Positions 21,001 to 28,070 of a stretch of 64,000 nucleotides of DNA are shown piece after piece (position 1 is the first letter of the stretch; every line of letters begins with the position of its first letter). Source of the stretch: Xylocopilactobacillus apis. Lineage in GTDB: Bacteria; Bacillota; Bacilli; Lactobacillales; Lactobacillaceae. A model generated the notes under the pieces. It saw only the letters and a list, made by a program, of their open reading frames with translations, had not been told where the DNA came from and searched no databases. The position numbers were made by a program, and so were the translations under genes. The DNA is taken from NCBI RefSeq assembly GCF_033095965.1, contig NZ_AP026801.1, positions 2,207,856 through 2,271,855 on the forward strand, written 5' to 3'.

Positions 21001-22831
21001 TAAACCTGGTGAAGTTACCTTCTATTACACGGCAGATGCTCAAAATAACATCACTATTAATTTTATAGATGCTAATACTAAGGAAACTGTTGGCACAATT
21101 ACACCTTCTGGACATATAACAGGTGACGAATTAGACCTAAGTGAAAATAGTAAAGATCTTGCTGGCAAGTTACCAAATGGTTACCATTATGCCACAACAG
21201 ATGAATTAAATAAGTTAGGACTTGAGCAGCCTAAGAACCCTACATATACTGATGACGTTCAAACAGAAAATGTTTATGTCGTAGGAAACAGAGTAAACAC
21301 CACAGACAAAAACGCAGTAACAGTTCATTACTATCTGCAGGACAAACTAGGCAACAATACAACAACATCAGTACTGCCAGACAGTAAGATCGGTGGACGT
21401 GTCGGACAAAAGGTTACTGCTTCAGCAGCAACAGCACCAGATGGATATGAAGTTGTTCCTGGTCAAGAACCTCAAGATTGGGTACTTAAAGCTGATGAAG
21501 GCAAAGCATTTACCTTCTATTACAAAGCAGCAACTTTACATAGTATCGGTGTGGATTTTGTAAATGCTAAGACAGGCAAAACAATAGTAAATAATGATCA
21601 GCCAGCAGGAAAAACTGGAGACATCTTAGATCTCAGCAGTAATAGTGATTACATTAAAGGTAAGATGCCAAAAGGTTATCACTACTCAACTCCTAGTGAA
21701 TTAAACGGTAAGACTCAGCCAGAGAATTTAACTTATACGACAACTTCTCAAAAAGCGACAGTATATATAACTGGTGAATCCGATGAATCTATTGAAATTG
21801 CTTTTGTAGATATTGATAGTGGTGAAACACTTAACACCAATAAACCAACTGGCTACTATACAGGTGATACACTTGATCTTACACCAACAAGTAAGGAAAT
21901 AGCGGGCAAAATCCCTGAAGGTTATCACTATGCAACAGAAAAGGAATTGAGTTCAAAAAGTAAGAGCCAACCGGCGAATCAGGAATATGATGGAGGATTA
22001 CTGCATACAGTAATTGTATATATAGCAGCCAGCAAAGTCTCAGACGATTCAGAGAGTGCTGTAACCATTCACTACTATTTACAAGACAAGGATAACAAAC
22101 CAACAGAAATACAAATAAGACCTGACAGAAAAGCTGGCGGAAGATTTAATGAAACTCTCCATTTAGATTCAGAAACAGAGACGATACCAGATGGCTATAC
22201 TGCTGTTCCTAAAAAGCAAGATGTTAAAATAACATCAAGTAAAGGCCAGGAAGTTACTTTCTACTACAAAGGTAATGCAAGAACCAATATTAATATCGAG
22301 TTTAAAGATACTAAAGGAAATACTGTTCAAGCTGCAAAAACAAGCAGCAAAACATACTATAACGGAAACTCATTAGAGTTATTCGATAAAGACGGGAAGT
22401 TTGTTGATCAGGGTGGAGTTACTAAACCATCTGGATATGAAGTAACACCAGAAGCAAAACTAAAAGCCCTGGGACTTGAGCAGCCGACAATATGTAAACC
22501 GGGACAGACACTCGTAACAGTTTATGTAGATAAAGCTGCACAGAATCTTGTTGTCGAACATAGAGTTAGAAGCATTAATGGGGCCCTTGTACAAGGAATG
22601 AAAACTACGACTGATGTTTCTAGACCAGATGGAACATTTAGTATCGACGTCAATGAAAAGGTACATCGTGCTCCATCATCAAAATACAAGTTATCAGGGT
22701 ATGCGTATGAACTAAATAATAATTCTAATACAACTATTGGACCTAGAGTTATTCCAGGTAATGGAATAATTACAGTGCGTGCCGATGAGGTAAAAGACGG
22801 TAAAATAACTCTTATCTACATGATTAGATAG
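15074..22831 (+). CDS. Giant KxYKxGKxW-signal adhesin with L-type-lectin-like and MucBP repeats
   Basis: This 2585-aa surface protein starts at TTG after AGGAGGAA. Residues 18-48 are a KxYKxGKxW signal (KMYKSGKKWVVAGITTFG), usual for very large, often glycosylated, Gram-positive adhesins. Residues of about 60-330 resemble an L-type lectin (DGIGIAFHTG, GFGFKLDTYWD), suggesting carbohydrate binding. A bacterial Ig-like module follows (about 415-495). Next come about eleven double modules of about 165 aa, each starting with HYYL or HHYL and continuing with an xVxFVxA...KxxGYHYAT segment, as in MucBP/mucin-binding repeats. There is no LPXTG motif, hydrophobic tail or SLAP module; the protein ends ITLIYMIR. 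The last 521 residues are identical to those of the 26547-33146 protein. How it is held on the cell is unclear. Confidence 0.87.
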   Translation: MKFRNKKYILMDEKVHYKMYKSGKKWVVAGITTFGLVLGIGTAASSVKADAVPQWPSAYSNNKSLADNLITSNPSVSAQDISSQAEFGSINVTPSNFQNYFNMNGDAKWDAVNGILTLTPDLAAKTGNATLKTKISVNDNFSLKGQVNLGNKSAGQGGADGIGIAFHTGSNDLIGAAGGCLGIAGLPDGFGFKLDTYWDPAGAYGTSSYDQDPVRFHTASNQSFGSFAYDKIISGRSTVYTYDGSDAPATKITEPINNQFLPFEANYTGSDHVLTVTYDGKTWKKSLDAWIPQGTTSLSFAIAGVTGGNRNLQQFKLESFAYTGYGVANTKFVGPDGKDITTPTAQANAKVGDQISLTDAIDKIKSVEKGGEYYLASASISTGATTADTSFDATTASITATEQPQTITYKFEKNKSSLKGKDITIYEGQTLDPKDGFDSGTAKDGSALSYGQIQHSGTVDTNTPGSYDISYTYAPNGFQNTPLPTVTAKSTVKVVARKHITLNYVDQKGNPIDSSLLTGLADDIKNGEHSGDYGTSIVVDPIRSLTLNNKEYYTFDHANLDQKPLTTPAKITFGDFDQVITLVYKGAVLPATDTNAVTVHYYLKDKTGTETKTPVLNDAHIGGQIGETVTVQPAAAPAGYTLAPNQTSQSWTLTPNSGKEFTFYYTANLQNNISIEYVDANTSKTVGTDKPGDYYTGDELDISKGGSGLAKLPDGFHYATEDELKDKGFKQPSNPTYTNTPQTEKVYVVGNEVKATDANALTIHYYLRDKSGTNTTKSLKPDRKVGGRVGTELTIATADPAQAAPAGYTLAADQKDQKYTFDPVKPGEISFYYTANDQTNLTVKFVNARTSKTVVTDKPVGKTDDTLDLTETSDYVKGKIPKGYHYAKTADELNGKIQPENPTYKDTPQEVTVYLAGDEIQYGQGGALIHFINNRTQQEIPNAYPKQIFGYVGDIIKIDPYDQNSLPIPTTGYTPVPNQQPVTIELNGDTVQDISFYYDPDQLSNITVNFTNAKNNETVLTDNPIGYVDDVLDISENSNYVKSKMPKGYHYATDDELMGRPQTPNPTFHPMDPGNVNVYIAGDEVSETVNADCGIKVHHYLQGTTKTVPGMTDGFVGGKIGDKIIVYPGAQEHAAPKGYTLVPGQQPVEWQLSPNGGKEIIIYYTANTQDNIKVDFVNAKNDNVIKTDTPTGHHTGDILDLTANSDYVKGQIPDGYHYADGDELNGKTQPKNPEYGPTGQDIKVYLAGDKVENSAENAVKIHHYIQGTTKTVPGMSDTLKGGFVGDTITVSPKDDDQKAPKGYTIVPGQETVKWELKANEGKEIIFYYTADEQTNLTVHFVNAKNDNEVTTDNPAGKTGDTLNLSAAGDYLKDKMPKGYHYATGDELNGKAQPENPEYKATPQDVTVYIAGDKVENNAANGIKIHHYLQGTTTTVPGMSDTLKGGFVGDTITVSPEDNDQKAPDGYTIVPGQETVKWDLKANEGKEIIFYYTANELSNLTVHFVNAKNDNEVTHDNPAGKTGDTLNLSAAGDYLKDKMPKGYHYATGDELNGKTQPENPEYKATPQDVTVYIAGDKVADDGTADNGIKIHHYLQGTTKTVPGMSDTFKGGLVGDTLTISPEDDDQTAPDGYTIVPGQETVKWELKADEGKEIIFYYTANEQNNLTIHFVNAKNDNEVAHDNPVGKTDDILDISATGDYIKGKMPKGYHYAKETELNGKTQPTENPTFKAKGQDVTIYVAGDEIDGHDANGVKIHHYLKDTTTNVPGMTDTFKGGLVGDTLTISPEDDDQKAPDGYTIVPGQETVKWELNADGGKEITYYYTANTQDNITIDFVDANTKETVGSIKPTGHVTGDKLDLSENSKDLGKIPDGFHYATADELKDLGFEQPKEITYTTKEQTEKVYVIGNDVKDTDSNALTIHYYLKDKDGKETTTSLKPDRKVGGRVGTQTIISAKAKEQEIPGYTIVSEDQKYTFEASKPGEVTFYYTADAQNNITINFIDANTKETVGTITPSGHITGDELDLSENSKDLAGKLPNGYHYATTDELNKLGLEQPKNPTYTDDVQTENVYVVGNRVNTTDKNAVTVHYYLQDKLGNNTTTSVLPDSKIGGRVGQKVTASAATAPDGYEVVPGQEPQDWVLKADEGKAFTFYYKAATLHSIGVDFVNAKTGKTIVNNDQPAGKTGDILDLSSNSDYIKGKMPKGYHYSTPSELNGKTQPENLTYTTTSQKATVYITGESDESIEIAFVDIDSGETLNTNKPTGYYTGDTLDLTPTSKEIAGKIPEGYHYATEKELSSKSKSQPANQEYDGGLLHTVIVYIAASKVSDDSESAVTIHYYLQDKDNKPTEIQIRPDRKAGGRFNETLHLDSETETIPDGYTAVPKKQDVKITSSKGQEVTFYYKGNARTNINIEFKDTKGNTVQAAKTSSKTYYNGNSLELFDKDGKFVDQGGVTKPSGYEVTPEAKLKALGLEQPTICKPGQTLVTVYVDKAAQNLVVEHRVRSINGALVQGMKTTTDVSRPDGTFSIDVNEKVHRAPSSKYKLSGYAYELNNNSNTTIGPRVIPGNGIITVRADEVKDGKITLIYMIR
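18830..20530 (+). repeat. Tandem MucBP-encoding repeats of about 490 bp
   Basis: Nearly identical DNA recurs about every 490-500 bases inside the adhesin gene, for example the stretches at 19156 and 19651 and those at 19896 and 20390. They encode HHYLQGTT...VPGMSD...PDGYTIVPGQETVKW plus KNDNEV...KGYHYA units. High DNA identity implies recent duplication or conversion, so copy number may vary between strains. Confidence 0.8.
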
Positions 22832-22959
22832 AATTTTATGCCTTAAATTCTTTACCTATATAAATAATAAAGAAGAAATGACATCAAAATAAACACTGGT
22901 GGAAATCGAAGTATGATTTTCATCAGTGTTTTTTGAGTGGTAAGCACCAAATAACCGAC
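21308..22959 (+). repeat. Left arm of a 1652-bp inverted repeat
   Basis: This segment matches the reverse complement of 26419-28070; for matched bases the coordinates sum to 49378. It covers the last 521 codons of the adhesin gene, its stop, the terminator and the 20-bp IS66 end. I compared both 3' flanks base by base and the encoded proteins residue by residue and saw no difference. Confidence 0.93.
22892..22935 (+). terminator. Hairpin terminator of the 15074 adhesin gene
   Basis: AACACTGGTGGAAATC pairs with GATTTTCATCAGTGTT and is followed by six T. It lies about 60 bases after the stop codon. Confidence 0.85.
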
Positions 22960-23055
22960 ATCTAGGTTGATGGTGCTTTTTCCTTTATGATGATCTCAAT
23001 TAAATGATTGAGGTATTTACGATGGATAACTTCTTCTTACAAAGTGAGGTCAGTC

Positions 23056-23412
23056 TTGAATCGGTTAATTAACTTTCAAGCTTTAAAAGCCGTCTATTTA
23101 ATCTGTGGTAAAACTGATCTTCGCAAAGGAATTGACGGGTTAGCTGCGATCGTTCATGAGCAGTTTGATCTTGATCCCTTCCAGCCTGAACTTTTTCTCT
23201 TCTGCGGCAATCGACGGGACCGCTTTAAAGCTCTCTATCATGAATCTGACGGCTTTATCCTGCTTTATAAGCGGGTTGATCACGGAAGATTACAATGGCC
23301 TAATGAACCAGAAGAACTGTTAAAGTTAAATCAAAAACAATTAGGTGATCTCTTAAACGGTCTCAGTGTTGTCTCGACAATAAAACCAGCTGAAGCAGGA
23401 TATTTCTACTAA
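23056..23412 (+). CDS. tnpB: IS66-family accessory protein TnpB
   Basis: This protein of about 118 aa belongs to the IS66 Orf2/TnpB family, which is needed with TnpA and TnpC for transposition. Diagnostic stretches are CGKTDLRKGIDGLA, LFLFCGNRRDRFKALYHESDGFILLYKR and the C-terminal KPAEAGYFY. I prefer the TTG at 23056, preceded by GTGAGG and giving LNRLINFQALKAVYL, because family members begin close to this point. An in-frame ATG at 23008 would add 16 residues unlike the family. No clear tnpA lies upstream and its usual partner tnpC is mostly deleted, so it is probably functionless here. Confidence 0.82.
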   Translation: MNRLINFQALKAVYLICGKTDLRKGIDGLAAIVHEQFDLDPFQPELFLFCGNRRDRFKALYHESDGFILLYKRVDHGRLQWPNEPEELLKLNQKQLGDLLNGLSVVSTIKPAEAGYFY

Positions 23413-23436
23413 TAATTAAAGTCTTAAAATACTCAC

Positions 23437-23470
23437 AGATCTTGAATTAATGCGGTTCAAGGTCTTTTTC
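23437..23470 (+). terminator. Hairpin with T run after tnpB
   Basis: AGATCTTGAA and TTCAAGGTCT form a 10-bp stem followed by TTTTT. The rest of the gap up to 23822 holds no gene I can recognise. It contains scattered GTAAAA/TTTTAC words, possibly the worn right end of the IS21-type element. Confidence 0.6.
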
Positions 23471-23822
23471 TTTCTCTTGATGTATGTTATTGTTGTGCAA
23501 GGCGGTAATACAATGTAGGTAAAAGGCGCTGTGTAGTTGTCAATAACGTTTTACCAGTTTATGCTCGATAATTTTGCCCAGTTTTACCTATGTTTTGCTA
23601 ATTAACGTTAACCATTTCTTTGGTCAACCCCTCCTTTAAATTTCCATTTAAATTGATACTTGTTCAACTTTTAAACTTGTTTCTGTTCCCTCCTTCATTT
23701 AAAATAATGGTAGTTCTTAATCCAATGTCTTTATTCTTGCGGATCTGAAGAGCTTAATTAAATTTGGCGCTAAAATTCCCATTATTTTAAGGCTGTTAAG
23801 CTGACCCTTCTTATTTTTATTT

Positions 23823-24584
23823 CTATTTATTGTCTTTAAAGATGGTTTGCCGATGAGTTACCCGATAACTATCTCCAATCATCTCAATTACTTGAGACTT
23901 TTGGACAATTCGATCCAAAATAGCTCCCGTAATGACTTCATCACCAATTACTTCACTCCATTGTTCAGGACTCTTATTGGATGTAATAATGAATGAAGTT
24001 TGTTCATATAACTTGTTGATGAAATAAAAAAGGAGATTAGCTTCATCTTGGTCTAAAGCCATAAACATTAAGTCATCAAGTACAATTAAATTGGCCTTTA
24101 ATAAGTGCTTGAGACGAATTTGTGATTGACGGGAGATGGTTTCAGTTTTGAGGACTTTGATTAAATCTCCCATCGTGATGAAGATGGCACTGTAGCCGTT
24201 ATTAATTGCTTCAACGCATAGACCAACTGATAAAAAAGTTTTGCCGACTCCGGTTGGACCGAGAAGAATTAAGTTATAACTTTGATCAACCCAATTGAGC
24301 TCTCGTAATTCGTTAAATTGCTTTTGGCTTAGGGCAGGTTGAATATTAACTTCAAATTCATCTAAGGAGCGTTGATAGGGAAGAGTTGCCCAAGTAAATC
24401 GTCGTAAGCGTGCTTTCTCAGCACGCTCTTTTTGTTCTTTGTGCATGACTGATAAGAGGAAATCACTGTAACTTGCTTGATCAACATTAGCGGTCTGTAC
24501 TAATTCAGGGATAACTTTAGCAGCAGCGCTTAATCTAAGTTCTTTCATAATCGTCTGAATCTCTTTAATCTGTTCCATCACCAT
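23823..24584 (-). CDS. istB: IS21-family helper ATPase IstB
   Basis: This 253-aa AAA+ ATPase of the DnaC/IstB type remodels target DNA for the IstA transposase. Walker A is GPTGVGKT (109-116), Walker B is LIVLDD, and a sensor-like IITSNKSPEQW follows; the N-terminal helical bundle (LRLSAAAKVIPELV) fits the family. It overlaps the end of istA by 20 bases, as is usual for this pair, so the two are translationally coupled. The protein looks complete. Confidence 0.92.
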   Translation of the reverse strand: MVMEQIKEIQTIMKELRLSAAAKVIPELVQTANVDQASYSDFLLSVMHKEQKERAEKARLRRFTWATLPYQRSLDEFEVNIQPALSQKQFNELRELNWVDQSYNLILLGPTGVGKTFLSVGLCVEAINNGYSAIFITMGDLIKVLKTETISRQSQIRLKHLLKANLIVLDDLMFMALDQDEANLLFYFINKLYEQTSFIITSNKSPEQWSEVIGDEVITGAILDRIVQKSQVIEMIGDSYRVTHRQTIFKDNK

Positions 24585-25998
24585 CTCCTTTCAAAATATT
24601 GGTATAAACTTCCAGCGATCTAACTTCAGGCTGGTACGGCTTTAGTTTTACTTTAGTTTCTTTAGCTAAGGGAAGACTTTTTGTTTCAGTCTTAACTGCT
24701 GCTAAATGTTTTTGATACTGCGGGAGCTTTTTAATTGCTGCTTTCAAATCATTAGCACTAATCAATTGATTTTTGAGACAATAATGTAATGCTTGATTCA
24801 TTTCTTTATCTGAATAATCACCACCTAACTTTAAAATTATATTCAGCTGATCGCGGAGATAACGCGGGTACTTGGCTGCAAGGAGTTTGATAAACTTGTG
24901 TGCTGGTTTCGCATTGGGAAAAAGTTTAATTGCTTCGGCCGTTAAGCGCGTTAATTCAATTCCAGAATTACGGCGGTCACAGCTGCGCTGAATGAGTTTT
25001 CCGCTAGCCTGAGTGAGTTGGTGATCAGCTAAAATTTCACCAGTCTTTAAATCAACGATGTTTAATTTATCTTCTTTAATCTCTAAGACCACCTCCTTTT
25101 TTTGATTACAATCATACGTTCCAAGAGGAACACTATAACGATTACTCCGATACATAATGGTGTTATCCTCACGCACAGCTCGTTTGATTACTTCCTTTGC
25201 CGTTATTTCGTGATTATAAGCTATTGGCTGTAAATGAGCCCGTTCTGTTTCAAACACGATTGCCGGAATCTTTTTAGTTCCATTATGCTGTTTGCCGTTA
25301 CCCCGCCTTTTAAGCCAAGCACAGCTTTCTTCATTCCAAGACTCAAGGTTAGTAAATACCCGACCACGGGCGAAACCCTTTTTCACAAACTGAACCACAT
25401 TCTCTATTTTGCCTTTAGACTCGGGATCACTCCCGCGACAGGCATAAACTTCAAGGTGTTCACTTGCTTTAAAGGCTTGAAAAGCTTGAGTAAAAACTAG
25501 ATCACCACTGTTTTCATCAACCATGATGATTCGATCTTGATCAAAAACAATTTGTTTTGGTTTACCGCCTAGAAACTGAAAAGTGTGAAGGAGACAGCGA
25601 ACTAAATCATCTGTAGTAAAGGGTGTTCGCTGCCATTCCAAGTATTTATAGCGGGAATGGGATAACACAAAAGCAAAGAAGTAGAGCTTAATGCGTGTTC
25701 CGGTGGTAGTCAGCTGGGTTGTTTCACCAAAATCCATCTGTCCCTGGAGCCCCATTGGTAATTCGGGGACAGCAGCATATTGGCGCTGTTTAATTTTCTT
25801 TTCAATTTTGTACTTTTCGCGAAGTTCTTTAACATATTTGCGTACCGTACTGGGTTTAAAGAGCCCATAATTTTGTTCTTCAGCCAAGTGGATAACTTCA
25901 GAAACTTTGGTTCTAGAGTTGCCGGTAATCACCGCGATTTTTCGCTGTGAAACATTTTGAGCATGAAGTTCAAGAATCTTTCGAAATAATATTTTCAA
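24565..25998 (-). CDS. istA: IS21-family transposase IstA
   Basis: This DDE-type transposase has an N-terminal HTH (NVSQRKIAVITGNSRTKVSEVIHLA), an integrase core (GQMDFGETTQL with the first Asp, IVFDQDRIIMVDE, and DPESKGKIENVVQFVKKGF with the catalytic Glu) and a C-terminal beta-barrel region (RYSVPLGTYD). I place the start at the TTG at 25998, 10 bases after GGAGG, giving about 477 aa. An ATG at 26028 is in frame but has no ribosome site and would overlap that GGAGG. It is coupled to istB. No stop or frameshift is seen, so the protein could still work. Confidence 0.9.
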   Translation of the reverse strand: MKILFRKILELHAQNVSQRKIAVITGNSRTKVSEVIHLAEEQNYGLFKPSTVRKYVKELREKYKIEKKIKQRQYAAVPELPMGLQGQMDFGETTQLTTTGTRIKLYFFAFVLSHSRYKYLEWQRTPFTTDDLVRCLLHTFQFLGGKPKQIVFDQDRIIMVDENSGDLVFTQAFQAFKASEHLEVYACRGSDPESKGKIENVVQFVKKGFARGRVFTNLESWNEESCAWLKRRGNGKQHNGTKKIPAIVFETERAHLQPIAYNHEITAKEVIKRAVREDNTIMYRSNRYSVPLGTYDCNQKKEVVLEIKEDKLNIVDLKTGEILADHQLTQASGKLIQRSCDRRNSGIELTRLTAEAIKLFPNAKPAHKFIKLLAAKYPRYLRDQLNIILKLGGDYSDKEMNQALHYCLKNQLISANDLKAAIKKLPQYQKHLAAVKTETKSLPLAKETKVKLKPYQPEVRSLEVYTNILKGDGDGTD

Positions 25999-26075
25999 AA
26001 AAGAAAACCTCCATATATATAATTGCATGTGATTTCACGCATACAACTAGAGTATACAGGAGGTTTTTCTAGTAG

Positions 26076-26158
26076 TGGCCTATTTCGTGGCAAAGGGTGG
26101 CTCATTATGTGGCAGAGAGTGGCCTAAAACTTGGCACGGGTGGCCTATTTTGATGGCA
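26076..26158 (+). repeat. Alternating TGGCC/TGGCA repeats at the istA end
   Basis: TGGC words occur at 26076, 26088, 26098, 26110, 26120, 26132, 26141 and 26154. They alternate TGGCC or TGGCT with TGGCA, giving four copies of a unit of about 22 bp. This fits the multiple terminal binding sites of IS21-family elements. I found no matching set on the istB side. Confidence 0.6.
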
Positions 26159-26329
26159 TTCTTCATTTTAAGCTTAGCTGAAACAACACGCTTAAACGGG
26201 CTTAACTTTGAAAAATACCTGACGTATATATTTTCTGAACTGCCAAAATATTATGGCAATCCATCAGCGGAAGAGCTGGAGGATTATTTACCGTGGGCAG
26301 CAGAAGTCCAAGCGAGGTGTAAGCAATAA
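26156..26329 (+). pseudogene. C-terminal scrap of the IS66 transposase TnpC
   Basis: About 57 codons (LAETTRLNGLNFEKYLTYIF...AEELEDYLPWAAEVQARCK) match the IS66 transposase tail, which typically ends with a L-PW motif. The catalytic domain is missing. The upstream part of the open frame (from 26075) is IS21-end DNA, not protein-coding. Confidence 0.8.
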
Positions 26330-26363
26330 CCTAAGCCAAACGAGAAATCAAATAATAAAGAGA

Positions 26364-26413
26364 AGGACCGATTGTTCTGAAGATAAAGATATCAGAATGA
26401 TCGGTCCTTTTTC
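26364..26413 (+). terminator. Terminator at the right end of the IS66 remnant
   Basis: AGGACCGATTGTTCTGA pairs, with wobble at the centre, with TCAGAATGATCGGTCCT, followed by TTTTT. It is placed after the tnpC remnant. Confidence 0.8.
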
Positions 26414-26418
26414 TACCC

Positions 26419-28070
26419 GTCGGTTATTTGGTGCTTACCACTCAAAAAACACTGATGAAAATCATACTTCGATTTCCACCAGTGTTTATTTTGATGTCAT
26501 TTCTTCTTTATTATTTATATAGGTAAAGAATTTAAGGCATAAAATTCTATCTAATCATGTAGATAAGAGTTATTTTACCGTCTTTTACCTCATCGGCACG
26601 CACTGTAATTATTCCATTACCTGGAATAACTCTAGGTCCAATAGTTGTATTAGAATTATTATTTAGTTCATACGCATACCCTGATAACTTGTATTTTGAT
26701 GATGGAGCACGATGTACCTTTTCATTGACGTCGATACTAAATGTTCCATCTGGTCTAGAAACATCAGTCGTAGTTTTCATTCCTTGTACAAGGGCCCCAT
26801 TAATGCTTCTAACTCTATGTTCGACAACAAGATTCTGTGCAGCTTTATCTACATAAACTGTTACGAGTGTCTGTCCCGGTTTACATATTGTCGGCTGCTC
26901 AAGTCCCAGGGCTTTTAGTTTTGCTTCTGGTGTTACTTCATATCCAGATGGTTTAGTAACTCCACCCTGATCAACAAACTTCCCGTCTTTATCGAATAAC
27001 TCTAATGAGTTTCCGTTATAGTATGTTTTGCTGCTTGTTTTTGCAGCTTGAACAGTATTTCCTTTAGTATCTTTAAACTCGATATTAATATTGGTTCTTG
27101 CATTACCTTTGTAGTAGAAAGTAACTTCCTGGCCTTTACTTGATGTTATTTTAACATCTTGCTTTTTAGGAACAGCAGTATAGCCATCTGGTATCGTCTC
27201 TGTTTCTGAATCTAAATGGAGAGTTTCATTAAATCTTCCGCCAGCTTTTCTGTCAGGTCTTATTTGTATTTCTGTTGGTTTGTTATCCTTGTCTTGTAAA
27301 TAGTAGTGAATGGTTACAGCACTCTCTGAATCGTCTGAGACTTTGCTGGCTGCTATATATACAATTACTGTATGCAGTAATCCTCCATCATATTCCTGAT
27401 TCGCCGGTTGGCTCTTACTTTTTGAACTCAATTCCTTTTCTGTTGCATAGTGATAACCTTCAGGGATTTTGCCCGCTATTTCCTTACTTGTTGGTGTAAG
27501 ATCAAGTGTATCACCTGTATAGTAGCCAGTTGGTTTATTGGTGTTAAGTGTTTCACCACTATCAATATCTACAAAAGCAATTTCAATAGATTCATCGGAT
27601 TCACCAGTTATATATACTGTCGCTTTTTGAGAAGTTGTCGTATAAGTTAAATTCTCTGGCTGAGTCTTACCGTTTAATTCACTAGGAGTTGAGTAGTGAT
27701 AACCTTTTGGCATCTTACCTTTAATGTAATCACTATTACTGCTGAGATCTAAGATGTCTCCAGTTTTTCCTGCTGGCTGATCATTATTTACTATTGTTTT
27801 GCCTGTCTTAGCATTTACAAAATCCACACCGATACTATGTAAAGTTGCTGCTTTGTAATAGAAGGTAAATGCTTTGCCTTCATCAGCTTTAAGTACCCAA
27901 TCTTGAGGTTCTTGACCAGGAACAACTTCATATCCATCTGGTGCTGTTGCTGCTGAAGCAGTAACCTTTTGTCCGACACGTCCACCGATCTTACTGTCTG
28001 GCAGTACTGATGTTGTTGTATTGTTGCCTAGTTTGTCCTGCAGATAGTAATGAACTGTTACTGCGTTTTT
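26419..28070 (-). repeat. Right arm of the 1652-bp inverted repeat
   Basis: This is the reverse complement of 21308-22959, covering the IS66 end, the terminator, the stop and the last 521 codons of the 26547-33146 adhesin. Upstream of 28070 the two genes diverge at once (GATAAAAACGC versus GACAAAAACGC, then unrelated codons). Confidence 0.93.
26443..26486 (-). terminator. Hairpin terminator of the 26547-33146 adhesin gene
   Basis: This mirror copy of the hairpin at 22892-22935 lies about 60 bases after the stop codon, with the T run on the minus strand. Confidence 0.85.

Larger units (their letters stand above)
22940..26438 (+). mobile_element. Remnant IS66-family element containing IS21-family istA/istB
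   Basis: Perfect 20-bp terminal inverted repeats GTAAGCACCAAATAACCGAC lie at 22940-22959 and, reversed, at 26419-26438; the GTAAGC start is typical of IS66. Inside are a full tnpB, a C-terminal scrap of tnpC, and istA/istB on the opposite strand. Most of tnpC is gone, so the element cannot move by itself. IS66 normally makes 8-bp direct duplications, but here the flanks are inverted copies of each other (TTTGAGTG and CACTCAAA). Confidence 0.85.

Noticed and set aside
22829..22831. Adhesin truncated by the IS66 insertion
   Set aside because: A normal stop and a strong terminator lie between the gene and the element, and both copies share them.
26075..26155. N-terminal part of the open frame ending at 26329
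   Set aside because: This is the TGGC repeat end of the IS21-type element read by chance; only the part from about 26156 matches IS66 TnpC.
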